A stretch of 64,000 nucleotides of DNA from JAODBQ01 sp047602055 (GTDB lineage Bacteria > Actinomycetota > Acidimicrobiia > Acidimicrobiales > Ilumatobacteraceae). The first letter of the stretch is position 1; each line of letters starts with the position of its first letter. The notes under the pieces were generated by a model. That model made no database searches, had not been told where the DNA came from, and saw nothing but the letters and a program-made list of their open reading frames with translations. The DNA lies in assembly GCA_047602055.1 (NCBI GenBank), contig JASGIG010000001.1, forward strand, positions 3,348,001 through 3,412,000. Direction: 5' to 3'. A program made the position numbers and the translations under genes. This document shows, in pieces, positions 53,366 through 61,748 of this stretch.

Positions 53366-55891
53366 CCGTCTCCCCGGACGCGCCCGGCAGGCCGAGGACG
53401 ACGCGGAACCGCTCGGGGTTCATCGCGCCGACCTGGTCGTCATCCGGCACGGGCATGCTCGCCAGCAGGCGGCCGAGCTCCTCACGGCCGATCGGGTCGC
53501 CAGCAGCGTCCCGCGGCGTCCGGCCGCCGAGCGCGGGGATCGGCTCGTCGAGCCAGTGCCGCTCGTAGTCCGCGACGCACTCGGCGAGCATGTCCCGGAT
53601 CACCGGGTCGTCCTTGTCGACCATGTCCTCAGGATCGATCGCCGAGGTGTCACGCCGGGGCCGGTTCAGCGCGAACAGGACGGACGTCGACGTCCACGAC
53701 CTCCGCGTCCGGCAGCGCGCCGGCGACCAGGAACTGCAGGTCGATCGCTCGCTCGGACGAATTCACCTCGCCAACCAGCTCGGTACCGTCGAGCCAAAGG
53801 CTGGCGATCACCGTGCTCCCTCGATCCGCGGCGTCACGAACCAGCGTCCACCGGCCGGGGCCGTCGGCGTGGACGCCCGCCTGGGCCAGCGCCTCGGGAA
53901 CCGCCGCCACCTGCACCCGCCACCTGATGGTGTGCGCGACGAGGTCGTGGCCGTCCGTGTTGGACAGACGTGGCGGAGCGAACATCACCGAGAGCACGTC
54001 GGCGATCGCCGAAACGCCGCCCGTGTCGATCGCGTGGAGCATCGCGTCCAGGTGACGGGTATCGAGCGGAACGACACCGCTGAACGCCCGGAACGTCTCG
54101 CCGACGGGCAGCGGTCGTCCCACGACCAGCGCTCCCGTTCGCAACGCTGGAGCCGGCCGCAGGTTGACCACCCTGATCTCATCGCCGCTGGCAACGTTGC
54201 GCAACCCCATCCACGTCGCGCCGATCTCGACGATCTCGAACACCCCACGGTCGACGAGCACCCACTGGGCGGCGAGCAGCGCCTCGTCATCAGGAAGCAC
54301 ACGATCGCGAGCGGCGAGGAACTCGGCGAGCACACCGTCCTCGTGCAGCAGGATGTCGTCGAGCAGCGGGCTCTCGAGCAGCAGGTCGTACAGCTCGCCG
54401 GCATCGTCGTCGACGAGCTCCTCGGCAAGATCCTCCACCGCGAACGGCCGGCGGACGCGCAGAAACCGGCGGGCCTTCGAGTACAGCCAGCCGGCACGGT
54501 CGTCAAGGCTGTGCGTCTCACGGCCGAGATGGCACTGCTTGTACTTCCGTCCGGATCCGCACGGGCATGGGTCGTTGCGACGCGCGCTCGGCCGTGGCCG
54601 GTTCATGGCGAAGCCGGCCACCTCATCCCACAGCATCGCCGCGGCGTCGCTGTCATCGCCGCTACTCAACTCGTCGCGCGGATCGAGTCGAGCTTGGGTG
54701 AGCAAGTGCTGCGCGCCGACCGCGTCGCCACGATCGGCGCGCCAGCCGGCGAGATCGAGCAACGCCGGCCCGTGCTCGCAACGGGCGTCGACCGCTAGCT
54801 CGAGCACCGCGACAGCCGCCAGCGGATCGCCGGCACGATCGAGCAACCGCGCCTGGAACCACGCGCCGCCGATCGATGCGTCGTCGCCGGACACCAGCCG
54901 ACCGAAGCGCGCCAACGCCTTGGTGGAGAGCTTCCCGATGCTCCAGCTCTGACCAGGCGGCAGTGGCGACGGCGCTGTCGTCCAGCACCGTCACACCGGT
55001 GACGTCGGCAGCCATCACGTCGTCGAGGCCGGCCAGGAAGGCGGCCAGCGCGTCCGCCTGCTGCGCGCTGAGCCCGTGTATCAACGAAAGGCGGTTGCGG
55101 TCCTGCCATGCATGGAGCGCGTCCCAGTCGAACCCGGCCTCGGCGATCAGTGAGCCATGACGCTCGAACCCCGCTGCCGAGTACAGCTCACCGAGCGCTG
55201 GGATCGGGTCGTCGCGGAACGCGGCGGGGTCGATGAGCAACGCTTCGTTCACGGCAGCCGATCCACTCATGAACCGCCAGTCATCGGGCATCGGGCCGAG
55301 GAACGCCGACCGATGTTCGCCGTCGTTCGCCGTCTCACCGAACGCGGTGACGAGGGCGGCGATCTGGCGAGCCGTGGCGGCCGGTGGGCGTTCCAGCGGC
55401 GTCCAGCGCAACGCCTCACCGATGACCGCCACCGTGGCCCAACGACCGATCAAGCCGGCGAGCCAGCCGTCGGGTCCGACGACGACTTCGACGTCGTCGC
55501 CACCGTCGCCGTCGCCGAGCAACAGATCGTCGACCTCCAGCTCCCCCACGTGTCGTCCGCCGGCGTCGATCACGGCGACGTCGCCGCTGGTCAGCCACCA
55601 ACCGAGCACGTCCAGATCGGGACGCATTCGCACGTAGCCGTCGGCACCGCCATCGGGGTCGACCCAGACGGTCCAGGCCGTCCCCGCGAGCAACGCCGGC
55701 GCGTGGACGAACCCGGCGCGGACCTCGACGAACCGCGAATCGAACTGCAGCAGGCGGTCGAGGTCGTCCCGGCCGATCGGGGCGTCCCAGGGCGCTCCGA
55801 GCCGCGATCGCAGCGTCGCCAGCGACAGCGCCTCACCACCGAGCGCTGCGACCACCGTCTCGTACAACTCAGCATCCTCGAAGCGACCCAT
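53346..55891 (-). CDS. large SEC-C-motif protein (two frame breaks, near 54948 and 53656)
   Basis: Three frames join into one 2544-nt gene (847 residues) if one extra base is removed at each break. The N-terminal third (ELYETVVAALGGEALSLATL) resembles a winged-helix-like repeat domain with an IGRDDLDRLL segment. The middle has NDPCPCGSGRKYKQCHLG, the CxC...CH zinc-binding SEC-C motif also found in SecA. The C-terminal piece carries YERHWLDEPIPALGGRTPRD and MNPERFRVVLGLPG, resembling toxin-binding (MbcA/ParS-like) tails. Function unknown; proteins of this layout occur across actinobacteria. It is the longest multidomain gene of uncertain function here. Confidence 0.65.
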
Positions 55892-56027
55892 GACCCAGGA
55901 TCATGCCCCTGCGACGCTGCGGCCCGCCATCGGCCGCCGCCCTACAGTGCGGCTCACCTTCATCGATCCCGGGGGGTGATCATGACCGCATCGTCACGAT
56001 CTGATACCGGTTTGATACCATCACGTC

Positions 56028-56232
56028 ATGGCGATGACGTTGCGTCTGACCGACGAAGAACAGGCGGCGCTGCGCGAACGAGCCGACCTCGAAGGGATCT
56101 CGATGCAGGACGCGGCGCGGCGTGCCGTGCGCGAGTACGTCGAGCGAGGCGCGGCATCGGGCGCGGGTCACGGCCGCCGGCGAGCGCGTGATCACCGCGC
56201 ATCGTCACGCGCTGGACCGGCTCGGCGAGTGA
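56028..56232 (+). CDS. ribbon-helix-helix antitoxin of the Doc module (frame break near 56158)
   Basis: MAMTLRLTDEEQAALRERAD and GISMQDAARRAVREYVERG form an RHH/CopG-like DNA-binding antitoxin. After one extra base near 56158 the frame continues HRARVTAAGERVITAHRHAL and DRLGE, the toxin-binding tail. Corrected length is 204 nt (67 residues). The TGA at 56230 overlaps the toxin GTG (GTGA). A TACCATCACGTCATGGCGAT start context with a TGATACC repeat (GATACCGGTTTGATACCA) just upstream could be its operator. Confidence 0.75.
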
Positions 56233-56623
56233 CCCGTCCGATTGAGTACCTGGATCTCGACGACGTCATTGCGCTCGCCGAGCGCCTGCTCGGCCCCAGC
56301 TTCGGTGTGCGTGACATCGGACTGCTCGGATCGGCGGTCGCCCGGCCGCAGACGACGGTCGGCGGCGAGGACGCGTACCCGGACATCTGGACCAAGGCCG
56401 CGGCCCTGCTGCAGTCCATCGTCAACAACCACGCACTCGTCGACGGGAACAAGCGACTGGGATGGCTCGCCACTGCCGTGTTCCTCGAGACCAACGGCAG
56501 ACGTGCGACACGCGCGGCCAACGACGACGTATACGAATTGGTGATGGCGGTCGCCTCGACGGGCGTCGAGCTCCCAGGCTCGCCAGGCGACTCCGCCGCC
56601 TCGTCATTGGGTCGCCGGCCTGA
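56229..56623 (+). CDS. doc: Doc-type Fic toxin (frame break near 56573)
   Basis: This is a 131-residue Doc-family death-on-curing toxin. The core motif HALVDGNKRLGWLATAVFLE fits H-x-[FV]-x-D-G-N-K-R, which in phage P1 Doc phosphorylates elongation factor Tu. IEYLDLDDVIALAERLLG opens the fold as in actinobacterial homologues. One missing base near 56573 shifts the last codons; restored, it ends LARRLRRLVIGSPA. The GTG start overlaps the antitoxin stop. As written, antitoxin and toxin appear as a single frame, which is an artefact of the two indels. Confidence 0.78.
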
Positions 56624-56645
56624 ATCAACCGGGTACGGTTCGCGC

Positions 56646-57061
56646 ATGGGGGATCGTCGTTCGTTCTGGGCGTGGCGCATGGAGTCCGAGGAGCCGACGG
56701 ATGGCGCGTGGCGCGACGCGTTCATCGGGGTGCAACTCGGCGTCGACACGTCGCTCGGCCTCGTCGCCGACACGTTCGAGACAGCGATCACCTGGGACCG
56801 CTGGCCCGAGTTCGACGCGACTGTCCGCGCCCGGATGACCGAGGCGCTGCGCGACGTCTTCGGCGAGCAGCACTCGCTGTCGTGCCGCTTCACCCACGTC
56901 TACCCCAACGGTCCGGCCCCGTACTACACGTGGAGCGGCGTCGGCCGGCAAAGCTCGGAGATCCCGATGTGGTCCGAGATCAAAGCCGCGTCGAACCGCC
57001 GTGAAGCGCACCCTCGACCCCAACGGCAATCCCCAACCCCGGCGTCCTCATCGACCCCTGA
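56646..57061 (+). pseudogene. gutted remnant of an alkyldihydroxyacetonephosphate synthase-like FAD oxidase
   Basis: MGDRRSFWAWRMESEEPTDG is the N-terminal opening of this FAD-linked oxidase family. After about 25 residues it jumps straight to C-terminal-domain sequence (LVADTFETAITWDRW, SCRFTHVYPNGPAPYYTW, SEIPMWSEIKAAS). A second jump leads to RTLDPNG and, one base shifted, PNPGVLIDP and a stop at 57061. Roughly 350 central codons and about 45 near the end are missing. Full-length relatives have about 520-540 residues. A deletion-decayed pseudogene. Confidence 0.6.
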
Positions 57062-57107
57062 GCCCGTTCCGCGCTCGATGGTCGAGCCTCGCCGGGAGCG
57101 CCCCCGG

Positions 57108-58397
57108 TCAAAGGGGCCGGCGCGGCACCTGGCGGGTGGGCGGCGCTGTCGCCGTGTCGCCCGTCGGGCTGGCGAGTGCTCGTTCCAGGCCGGCGAAGAG
57201 GTCGACGACGTCAGTCGCTTCGAACACTCGGTAGCGCTGCCTGCCGACGTTGCGCTGACGCAGCACGCCGGCGGCTTCGAGGCGGTTGATCGCTTCACCG
57301 GTGCGCATGTCCGAGCGACCGATCAGTCGAGCGGCGCTCTCGACCGTGATCACGGGGACGCCGGGCAACACCGCCAACAGTCGAGCCGTTGCCGAGTTCG
57401 CCCGGACGCGCCCTAGCCCGCTCCGCCACTCTGTGTCGATCGCGTCGATTCGTGCGGCGTAGTTCGTGGCGTCGGCGCACGACCTGTTGACCGCGGCCGC
57501 GAACGTGCGCAGCCAGTCCGCCGCGCCGGCCGATCGTTCGACTGCGTCGGCCGCGCCGAGGTGGCGGAAGGCCGTGAGGCCGGTGATGTAGTCGGTCGCC
57601 CACGTCGCCAGCACCAGGCTGACGGGCGGAACGAACCTCGGCGCAAGCCCCCGCCTTCGGAGGACGACGTGGATCAACGCACGTCCGGTGCGTCCGTTGC
57701 CGTCGGCGAACGGATGGATCGTCTCGAACTGAGCGTGTGCGAACGCGGCCTGGATCAGCGCCGGGTGGTCATCGCCGTTCACGTAGCCGAGCAGATCGTC
57801 GAGCAACGGCTCGACGTGCTCGGGCGGCGGTGGGACGAATGCAGCCGAGCACGGGTTGTAGCTGCTCCCACCGATCCAGTTCTGCGAGGTGCGCACGACC
57901 CCACCAATGCTGGGTGTCGTCGACCGCTCCATCAACGTGCGATGGATCGCGAGGAGATCGTCGCGGGTGATCGTCCGCGGCGAGGCACCGAGGTCGACTG
58001 CAGCCTCCATCGCGGCGACGTTCGCCAGGACCTCCACGGCGATGCGGTCGGCCGCGTCGCCGCCACGAGCGAGCACCACCTCCGCGTCGAGCAGCCGCCG
58101 CGGCCCCGCGTCGAGCCCCTCGATCTTCGAGGAGGCGACCGACTCGGCGCGCAGCAGAAAGCGCGCCAAGCCCTCAAGGCTGACGTGGGTCGTTCCCGCG
58201 GCGTTGAGTTGTCTGACCGCCGATTCGGCATCGGCCACATCGGCAACCAGATCCACCAGGAGCACGGGGTTCCACCCGACGAGGCGATCCGGGACGAACG
58301 CGTCGTAGCCACAACCCTGTCGATCGCGCCGGCTGATCCCCTGAAAGGTCGACGTCCAGCGGCGTCGAATCAGCGCTCCCACAACCGTTGCCTCCAT
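57108..58397 (-). CDS. Fic-family AMPylator with C-terminal winged helix
   Basis: This is a 429-residue class II Fic protein. SVASSKIEGLDA holds the N-terminal inhibitory motif (SxxxEG). FETIHPFADGNGRTGRALIH is the catalytic HPFxDGNGRxxR motif. The C-terminal region (VITVESAARLIGRSDMRTGE, AINRLEAAGVLRQ) is a winged-helix DNA-binding domain. Such proteins AMPylate targets or themselves and are thought to bind their own promoter. The ATG at 58397 is four bases from a 39-bp inverted repeat, a likely operator. Further in-frame codons upstream run through the tRNA gene and are not real. Confidence 0.87.
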   Translation of the reverse strand: MEATVVGALIRRRWTSTFQGISRRDRQGCGYDAFVPDRLVGWNPVLLVDLVADVADAESAVRQLNAAGTTHVSLEGLARFLLRAESVASSKIEGLDAGPRRLLDAEVVLARGGDAADRIAVEVLANVAAMEAAVDLGASPRTITRDDLLAIHRTLMERSTTPSIGGVVRTSQNWIGGSSYNPCSAAFVPPPPEHVEPLLDDLLGYVNGDDHPALIQAAFAHAQFETIHPFADGNGRTGRALIHVVLRRRGLAPRFVPPVSLVLATWATDYITGLTAFRHLGAADAVERSAGAADWLRTFAAAVNRSCADATNYAARIDAIDTEWRSGLGRVRANSATARLLAVLPGVPVITVESAARLIGRSDMRTGEAINRLEAAGVLRQRNVGRQRYRVFEATDVVDLFAGLERALASPTGDTATAPPTRQVPRRPL

Positions 58398-58400
58398 GGG

Positions 58401-58439
58401 CTCTTCAGTAACGGTTGCATCATAACCGTTACTGAAGAG
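58401..58439. promoter_or_regulatory. 16-bp inverted repeat just upstream of fic
   Basis: CTCTTCAGTAACGGTT and its exact complement (58424-58439) flank the loop GCATCAT. The 3' arm sits four bases before the fic start codon, and the 5' arm ends 25 bases from the tRNA-Cys gene. A likely autoregulatory operator for the Fic winged helix. Confidence 0.65.
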
Positions 58440-58463
58440 CGGTCGGTCCCACGGAGCGAGAAC

Positions 58464-58538
58464 TGGAGGCGACGCCGGGAATCGAACCCGGGTACAGGGC
58501 TTTGCAGGCCCTTGCCTGAACCACTCGGCCACGTCGCC
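58464..58538 (-). tRNA. tRNA-Cys (anticodon GCA)
   Basis: Read on the minus strand: acceptor GGCGACG pairs with CGTCGCC; the D-arm is followed by anticodon loop CTGCAAA (anticodon GCA), and the T-arm is GGGTTCGATTCCC. The discriminator is T and CCA is encoded, as expected for tRNA-Cys. No integrated element or duplicated tRNA end is seen beside it. Confidence 0.95.
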
Positions 58539-58630
58539 GTGTCGGGCTGGTGGGCCCGATGGACGAGCGGACAACCTACTGGGCGGTTCCCCGGACGCCA
58601 CAGCCCGTTCGTCTGGCATCGTTGGCGGGC

Positions 58631-59683
58631 ATGAGCGACGAGGCTCGTCCTTGGGTGCTGCACGTCGACCTCGATCAGTTCCTCGCGGCGGTGGAGGTGC
58701 GGCGCCGGCCCGAGCTGCGCGGCCGACCGGTGGTCGTCGGCGGCGACGGCAACCCGCGCCGCCCGCGGCAGGTCGTCGCCACCGCGTCGTACGAGGCTCG
58801 GGCGTTCGGGGTGCACTCGGGGATGCCGCTCGGGCAGGCGCTGCGGCGTTGCCCGGACACGGTCTTCCTGCCGCACGACCGGCCGGTCTACGACGCCGCG
58901 TCGGTCGAGGTGATGGACACGCTGCGGACCTTCGACGCCGTCGTCGAGGTGTGGGGCTGGGACGAGGCGTTCATGGGCGTCATCACCATCGATCCACGCG
59001 CTGTCGCCGCCGACGTCCAGCGCGCCGTCCGGGACGCGACGCAGCTGTCCTGCGCGGTCGGGATCGGCGACACCCGCCTGCTCGCCAAGACGGCCACGAC
59101 CTGGGCCAAGCCGGGCGGGATCGCCGTGCTGACCCGCGCCGAGTGGATCCCTCGCCTCGGCGGCGAGCCGGTGACGGCGAACTGGGGCATCGGCAACCGC
59201 ATCGCCGCACGGCTCGGCGAACTGGGGATCGTCACCGTCGAGAACCTCGCCCGTGCGGACCACGAGCTGCTCGCCCGCCACTTCGGGCCGACGATCGGAC
59301 CGAGCCTGCGGGTCCTCGGGCTCGGCGGCGACGACTCGCCGCTCGTCGACGAGCCTCGTGTCGCCAAGGGTCGCAGCCGTGAGGAGACGTTCACCACCGA
59401 CGTGGTCGGCCGGGAGGCGATGGCCGCGCACGTCGATCGCCTGGCCCGCGAGGTGGGCGCGTCGGTCGTCGCCGAGGGACGGACGATCACGCACGTCGCC
59501 GTCAAGGTGCGCACGGCGACGTTCTGGACGCGCACGAAGATCAGCAAGCTGCCCTCGCCGACGACCGACCTGGACGCCGTCGCCGCCAAGGCCGTCGAAG
59601 TCCTCGATCGCTCAGGCGAGCTGCGCCCCGTCCGCCTGCTCGGCGTGCGCGTCGTACTCGACGAGCCGCCGCCCTCCGACTGA
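58631..59683 (+). CDS. dinB: Y-family DNA polymerase IV-like protein
   Basis: This is a 350-residue translesion polymerase. WVLHVDLDQFLAAVEVRRRP holds the first metal aspartate, SYEARAFGVHSGMPLGQALR the fingers/palm region, and EVWGWDEAFMGV replaces the usual SxDExY motif (a tryptophan in the serine place). AVGIGDTRLLAKTATTWAKP and LGIVTVENLA (helix-hairpin-helix) follow. A little-finger domain ends at ~340. Lacks the C-terminal clamp-binding peptide QxxLxL in clear form. ATG 58631 fits the start. Divergent from tRNA-Cys and fic. Confidence 0.87.
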   Translation: MSDEARPWVLHVDLDQFLAAVEVRRRPELRGRPVVVGGDGNPRRPRQVVATASYEARAFGVHSGMPLGQALRRCPDTVFLPHDRPVYDAASVEVMDTLRTFDAVVEVWGWDEAFMGVITIDPRAVAADVQRAVRDATQLSCAVGIGDTRLLAKTATTWAKPGGIAVLTRAEWIPRLGGEPVTANWGIGNRIAARLGELGIVTVENLARADHELLARHFGPTIGPSLRVLGLGGDDSPLVDEPRVAKGRSREETFTTDVVGREAMAAHVDRLAREVGASVVAEGRTITHVAVKVRTATFWTRTKISKLPSPTTDLDAVAAKAVEVLDRSGELRPVRLLGVRVVLDEPPPSD

Positions 59684-59698
59684 GCTGGGACGGCTCCC

Positions 59699-60166
59699 TC
59701 AGTGTCGAACCAGCCCGCCGACAGGGACCGTTGCGACGTGCCCGGTCGATGGGCGCTCCCGCGCCAGCGCGAGTCCGACGTCGACCAGCGAGGAGCGACA
59801 CAAGCCGCCGATGTCGCCGAGCGGGCGCCATGCCGCCTCGACGGTCGTGCCGTCGAGCTCCGATCGCAGATCGCCGCCGACGACGCGCACGGCGTAGAAG
59901 ATGCCGACGTTCTGGTGCTCGGCCCCTCCGTAGCTCTCGTGAGCCGGGATGAGCCGCGAATCGACACCGAGCAGTTGCTCGACGGCGACGGCGAGCCCCG
60001 TCTCCTCGGCAACCTCGCGGCTCACCGTCTCATAGGGATCCTCGCCGTGCTCGACCTTGCCGCCGGGCAGGCTCCACACGCTCTCGCCCGGTGGTGGCGT
60101 GCAGCGGACGAGCAGCACGCTCGCGTGTTCGATGCACACCGCGTATGCGGCCAACCGGAAGCTCAC
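59699..60166 (-). CDS. NUDIX hydrolase
   Basis: This is a 155-residue NUDIX protein. The signature GGKVEHGEDPYETVSREVAE continues ETGL, matching Gx5Ex7REUxEExGU. GTG 60166 starts the first strand FRLAAYAVCIEHASVLLVRC. Probably hydrolyses a nucleoside diphosphate derivative; no further specificity is clear. It follows the FMN reductase by eleven bases on the same strand. Confidence 0.85.
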   Translation of the reverse strand: MSFRLAAYAVCIEHASVLLVRCTPPPGESVWSLPGGKVEHGEDPYETVSREVAEETGLAVAVEQLLGVDSRLIPAHESYGGAEHQNVGIFYAVRVVGGDLRSELDGTTVEAAWRPLGDIGGLCRSSLVDVGLALARERPSTGHVATVPVGGLVRH

Positions 60167-60177
60167 TCGACAGCACG

Positions 60178-60789
60178 CTACGCCGGGGCGACGTGGTCGG
60201 CGTCGAGGCCCAGCTCGGCGAGCAGCTCGACGGCAACCGGCGCGAGCTCGGCTGCCGACTTCGTCGCCGCGGCGGTGATGCTCGCCGCTGCGGCTGCGAT
60301 CTCCGTTCGGGTCGACGCGTCGGTCAGGTGGCCGTCGTCGTCGAACTTGGTGCGCGGCGCGGCGACGCCGAGCTGGGCGATCACGTAGGCGCCCTGCCAC
60401 GTCAGCGTCTGCGCCGTCTGGCGGCGGGCGTGCTCACCGCCGGACGTGCCGGCGCTGAGCACGGCGACCGGCTTGCGGTACAGCCCGCCACTGCCGACCA
60501 GCCAGTCGAGCGTGTTCTTCAGCGTGCCGGCCATCCCGCCGGCGTACTCCGGCACGGCGATCACGACGACGTCGGCCGCGGCGACGGCGTGACGCCACTC
60601 GTCGAGCATCGGATGCGGGTCGTCGGCATGGTCGGCGTCGAACGCCGGCACCGTCGCCAACCCGTCGAACCACGCGACGTCGGCGGCGCCGCCCAGCTCG
60701 CCGGCGATGGCGTCGAGCAGCGCCCGGTTCGCCGAGCGGCGCTGCAACGACCCGCACACCATCAGCACCCGGCGTCGCTCACCGTCCAT
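60178..60789 (-). CDS. NADPH-dependent FMN reductase-like flavoprotein
   Basis: This is a 203-residue flavodoxin-like fold protein. RVLMVCGSLQRRSANRALLD is the phosphate-binding loop, VIAVPEYAGGMAGTLKNTLD the flavin contact and KPVAVLSAGTSGGEHARRQT the central strand. Reduces FMN or an azo/quinone acceptor with NADPH. May provide reduced flavin to one of the luciferase-like enzymes, but the genes are far apart. Upstream of it lies a family A repeat. Confidence 0.85.
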   Translation of the reverse strand: MDGERRRVLMVCGSLQRRSANRALLDAIAGELGGAADVAWFDGLATVPAFDADHADDPHPMLDEWRHAVAAADVVVIAVPEYAGGMAGTLKNTLDWLVGSGGLYRKPVAVLSAGTSGGEHARRQTAQTLTWQGAYVIAQLGVAAPRTKFDDDGHLTDASTRTEIAAAAASITAAATKSAAELAPVAVELLAELGLDADHVAPA

Positions 60790-60823
60790 CGAAGTCCTGC
60801 AACGTCACGACCACGCGAACCCT

Positions 60824-60904
60824 TCCGAGTCCCACACGCCGGTGCGAGTCCCACGTGCGGGACTGTCCGACGCCACCGACTCGGACCGACACCACCGACT
60901 CGGA
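60824..60904. repeat. 81-bp palindromic intergenic repeat, family A copy 2
   Basis: Begins TCCGAGTCCCACACG and ends CACCGACTCGGA, same length and end palindrome as the copy at 10784-10864. Sits between the FMN reductase start and the 3' end of dprE2. Confidence 0.6.
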
Positions 60905-60954
60905 ACGACGACGAGCCCAGCGGCGACGGCAGGCGGCTGCAGACGCTCGCGACG

Positions 60955-61717
60955 TCAGCCGAGCGGCAGGCGGCGCCACACGGGGCCGGGCAGGTGGCGG
61001 AAGACCATGAAGACCGGGCGCATCAGCGCCGGCGCCCACACCGTCCGGCGCCGGGCGCGCAGCGCCTTGACGGTCACCTCGGCGACGGCTTCGGGCGTCG
61101 TCGCCAGCGGCGCCGCCGGGCGGCCCTCGGTCATCGAGGTGCGCACGAAGCCGGGGCGGACGACGAGCACGTGCACGCCGTCGGCGGCGATGCGGTCGCC
61201 GAGCCCCTGGGCGAAGCCGTCGAGGCCGGCCTTCGTCGCCCCGTACGCCGAGTTGGCGGCGCGCACCCGCTCGCCGGCGACGCTCGACAGCACGACGATC
61301 GCCCCGTGCCCCTGGGCGCGCAAGGCGTTCGCCGCGGCGACCAGCGCAGACATGCCACCGGCGACGTTGACCTGGGCGAAGCTCGAACGCAGCCACCGGG
61401 TCGACGGTGGCGACGTCGTCGTCGCCGAGCAGCCCGACAGCGTGGATCACCACGTCGACGTCGCCGTGGTCGGCGGCGATCCCGGCCAGCAGCGGCCCGT
61501 GCGACGCAGCGTCAACGGCGTCGAACGAGCGGACGTCGACGGTCACGCCGTCGCTGCGCAACCCGTCGGCCGCCGCGGTCCCGGCGGCGACGTCCCGGCA
61601 GCACAGCACGATCGTGCGCGTCGCCGGGCTGAGCAGCTCGCGCACGATCGCCAGCCCGATGTCGCTCGTCCCGCCGAGCAGCACGATCGACTGCGGTTCA
61701 CCGAGTGAGTTGTCCAT
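60955..61717 (-). CDS. dprE2: decaprenylphosphoryl-2-keto-ribose reductase DprE2 (frame break near 61385)
   Basis: This is an SDR that reduces decaprenylphosphoryl-2-keto-ribose to decaprenylphosphoryl-arabinose. SIVLLGGTSDIGLAIVREL is the cofactor loop, HAVGLLGDDD follows, and after one extra base near 61385 the chain continues FAQVNVAGGMSALVAAANAL, VVLSSVAGERVRAANSAYGATK (SSVAG and YxxxK; given in halves) to the hydrophobic tail typical of DprE2. Corrected length is 762 nt (253 residues). It lies 31 bases downstream of dprE1, so both are co-transcribed. Assignment rests on the neighbour and on the GGTSDIG motif. Confidence 0.83.
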
Positions 61718-61748
61718 CAGTCCTCAATCCTCAGTCGTTCGAGATCCC

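Noticed and set aside
56028..57416. One long antitoxin-toxin-enzyme fusion protein
   Set aside because: The continuous frame changes family three times and each change is explained by an indel; overlapped start/stop signals mark separate genes.
58464..58538. tRNA-Cys as attachment site of an integrated element
   Set aside because: No duplicated tRNA end or integrase is seen within the window on either side.
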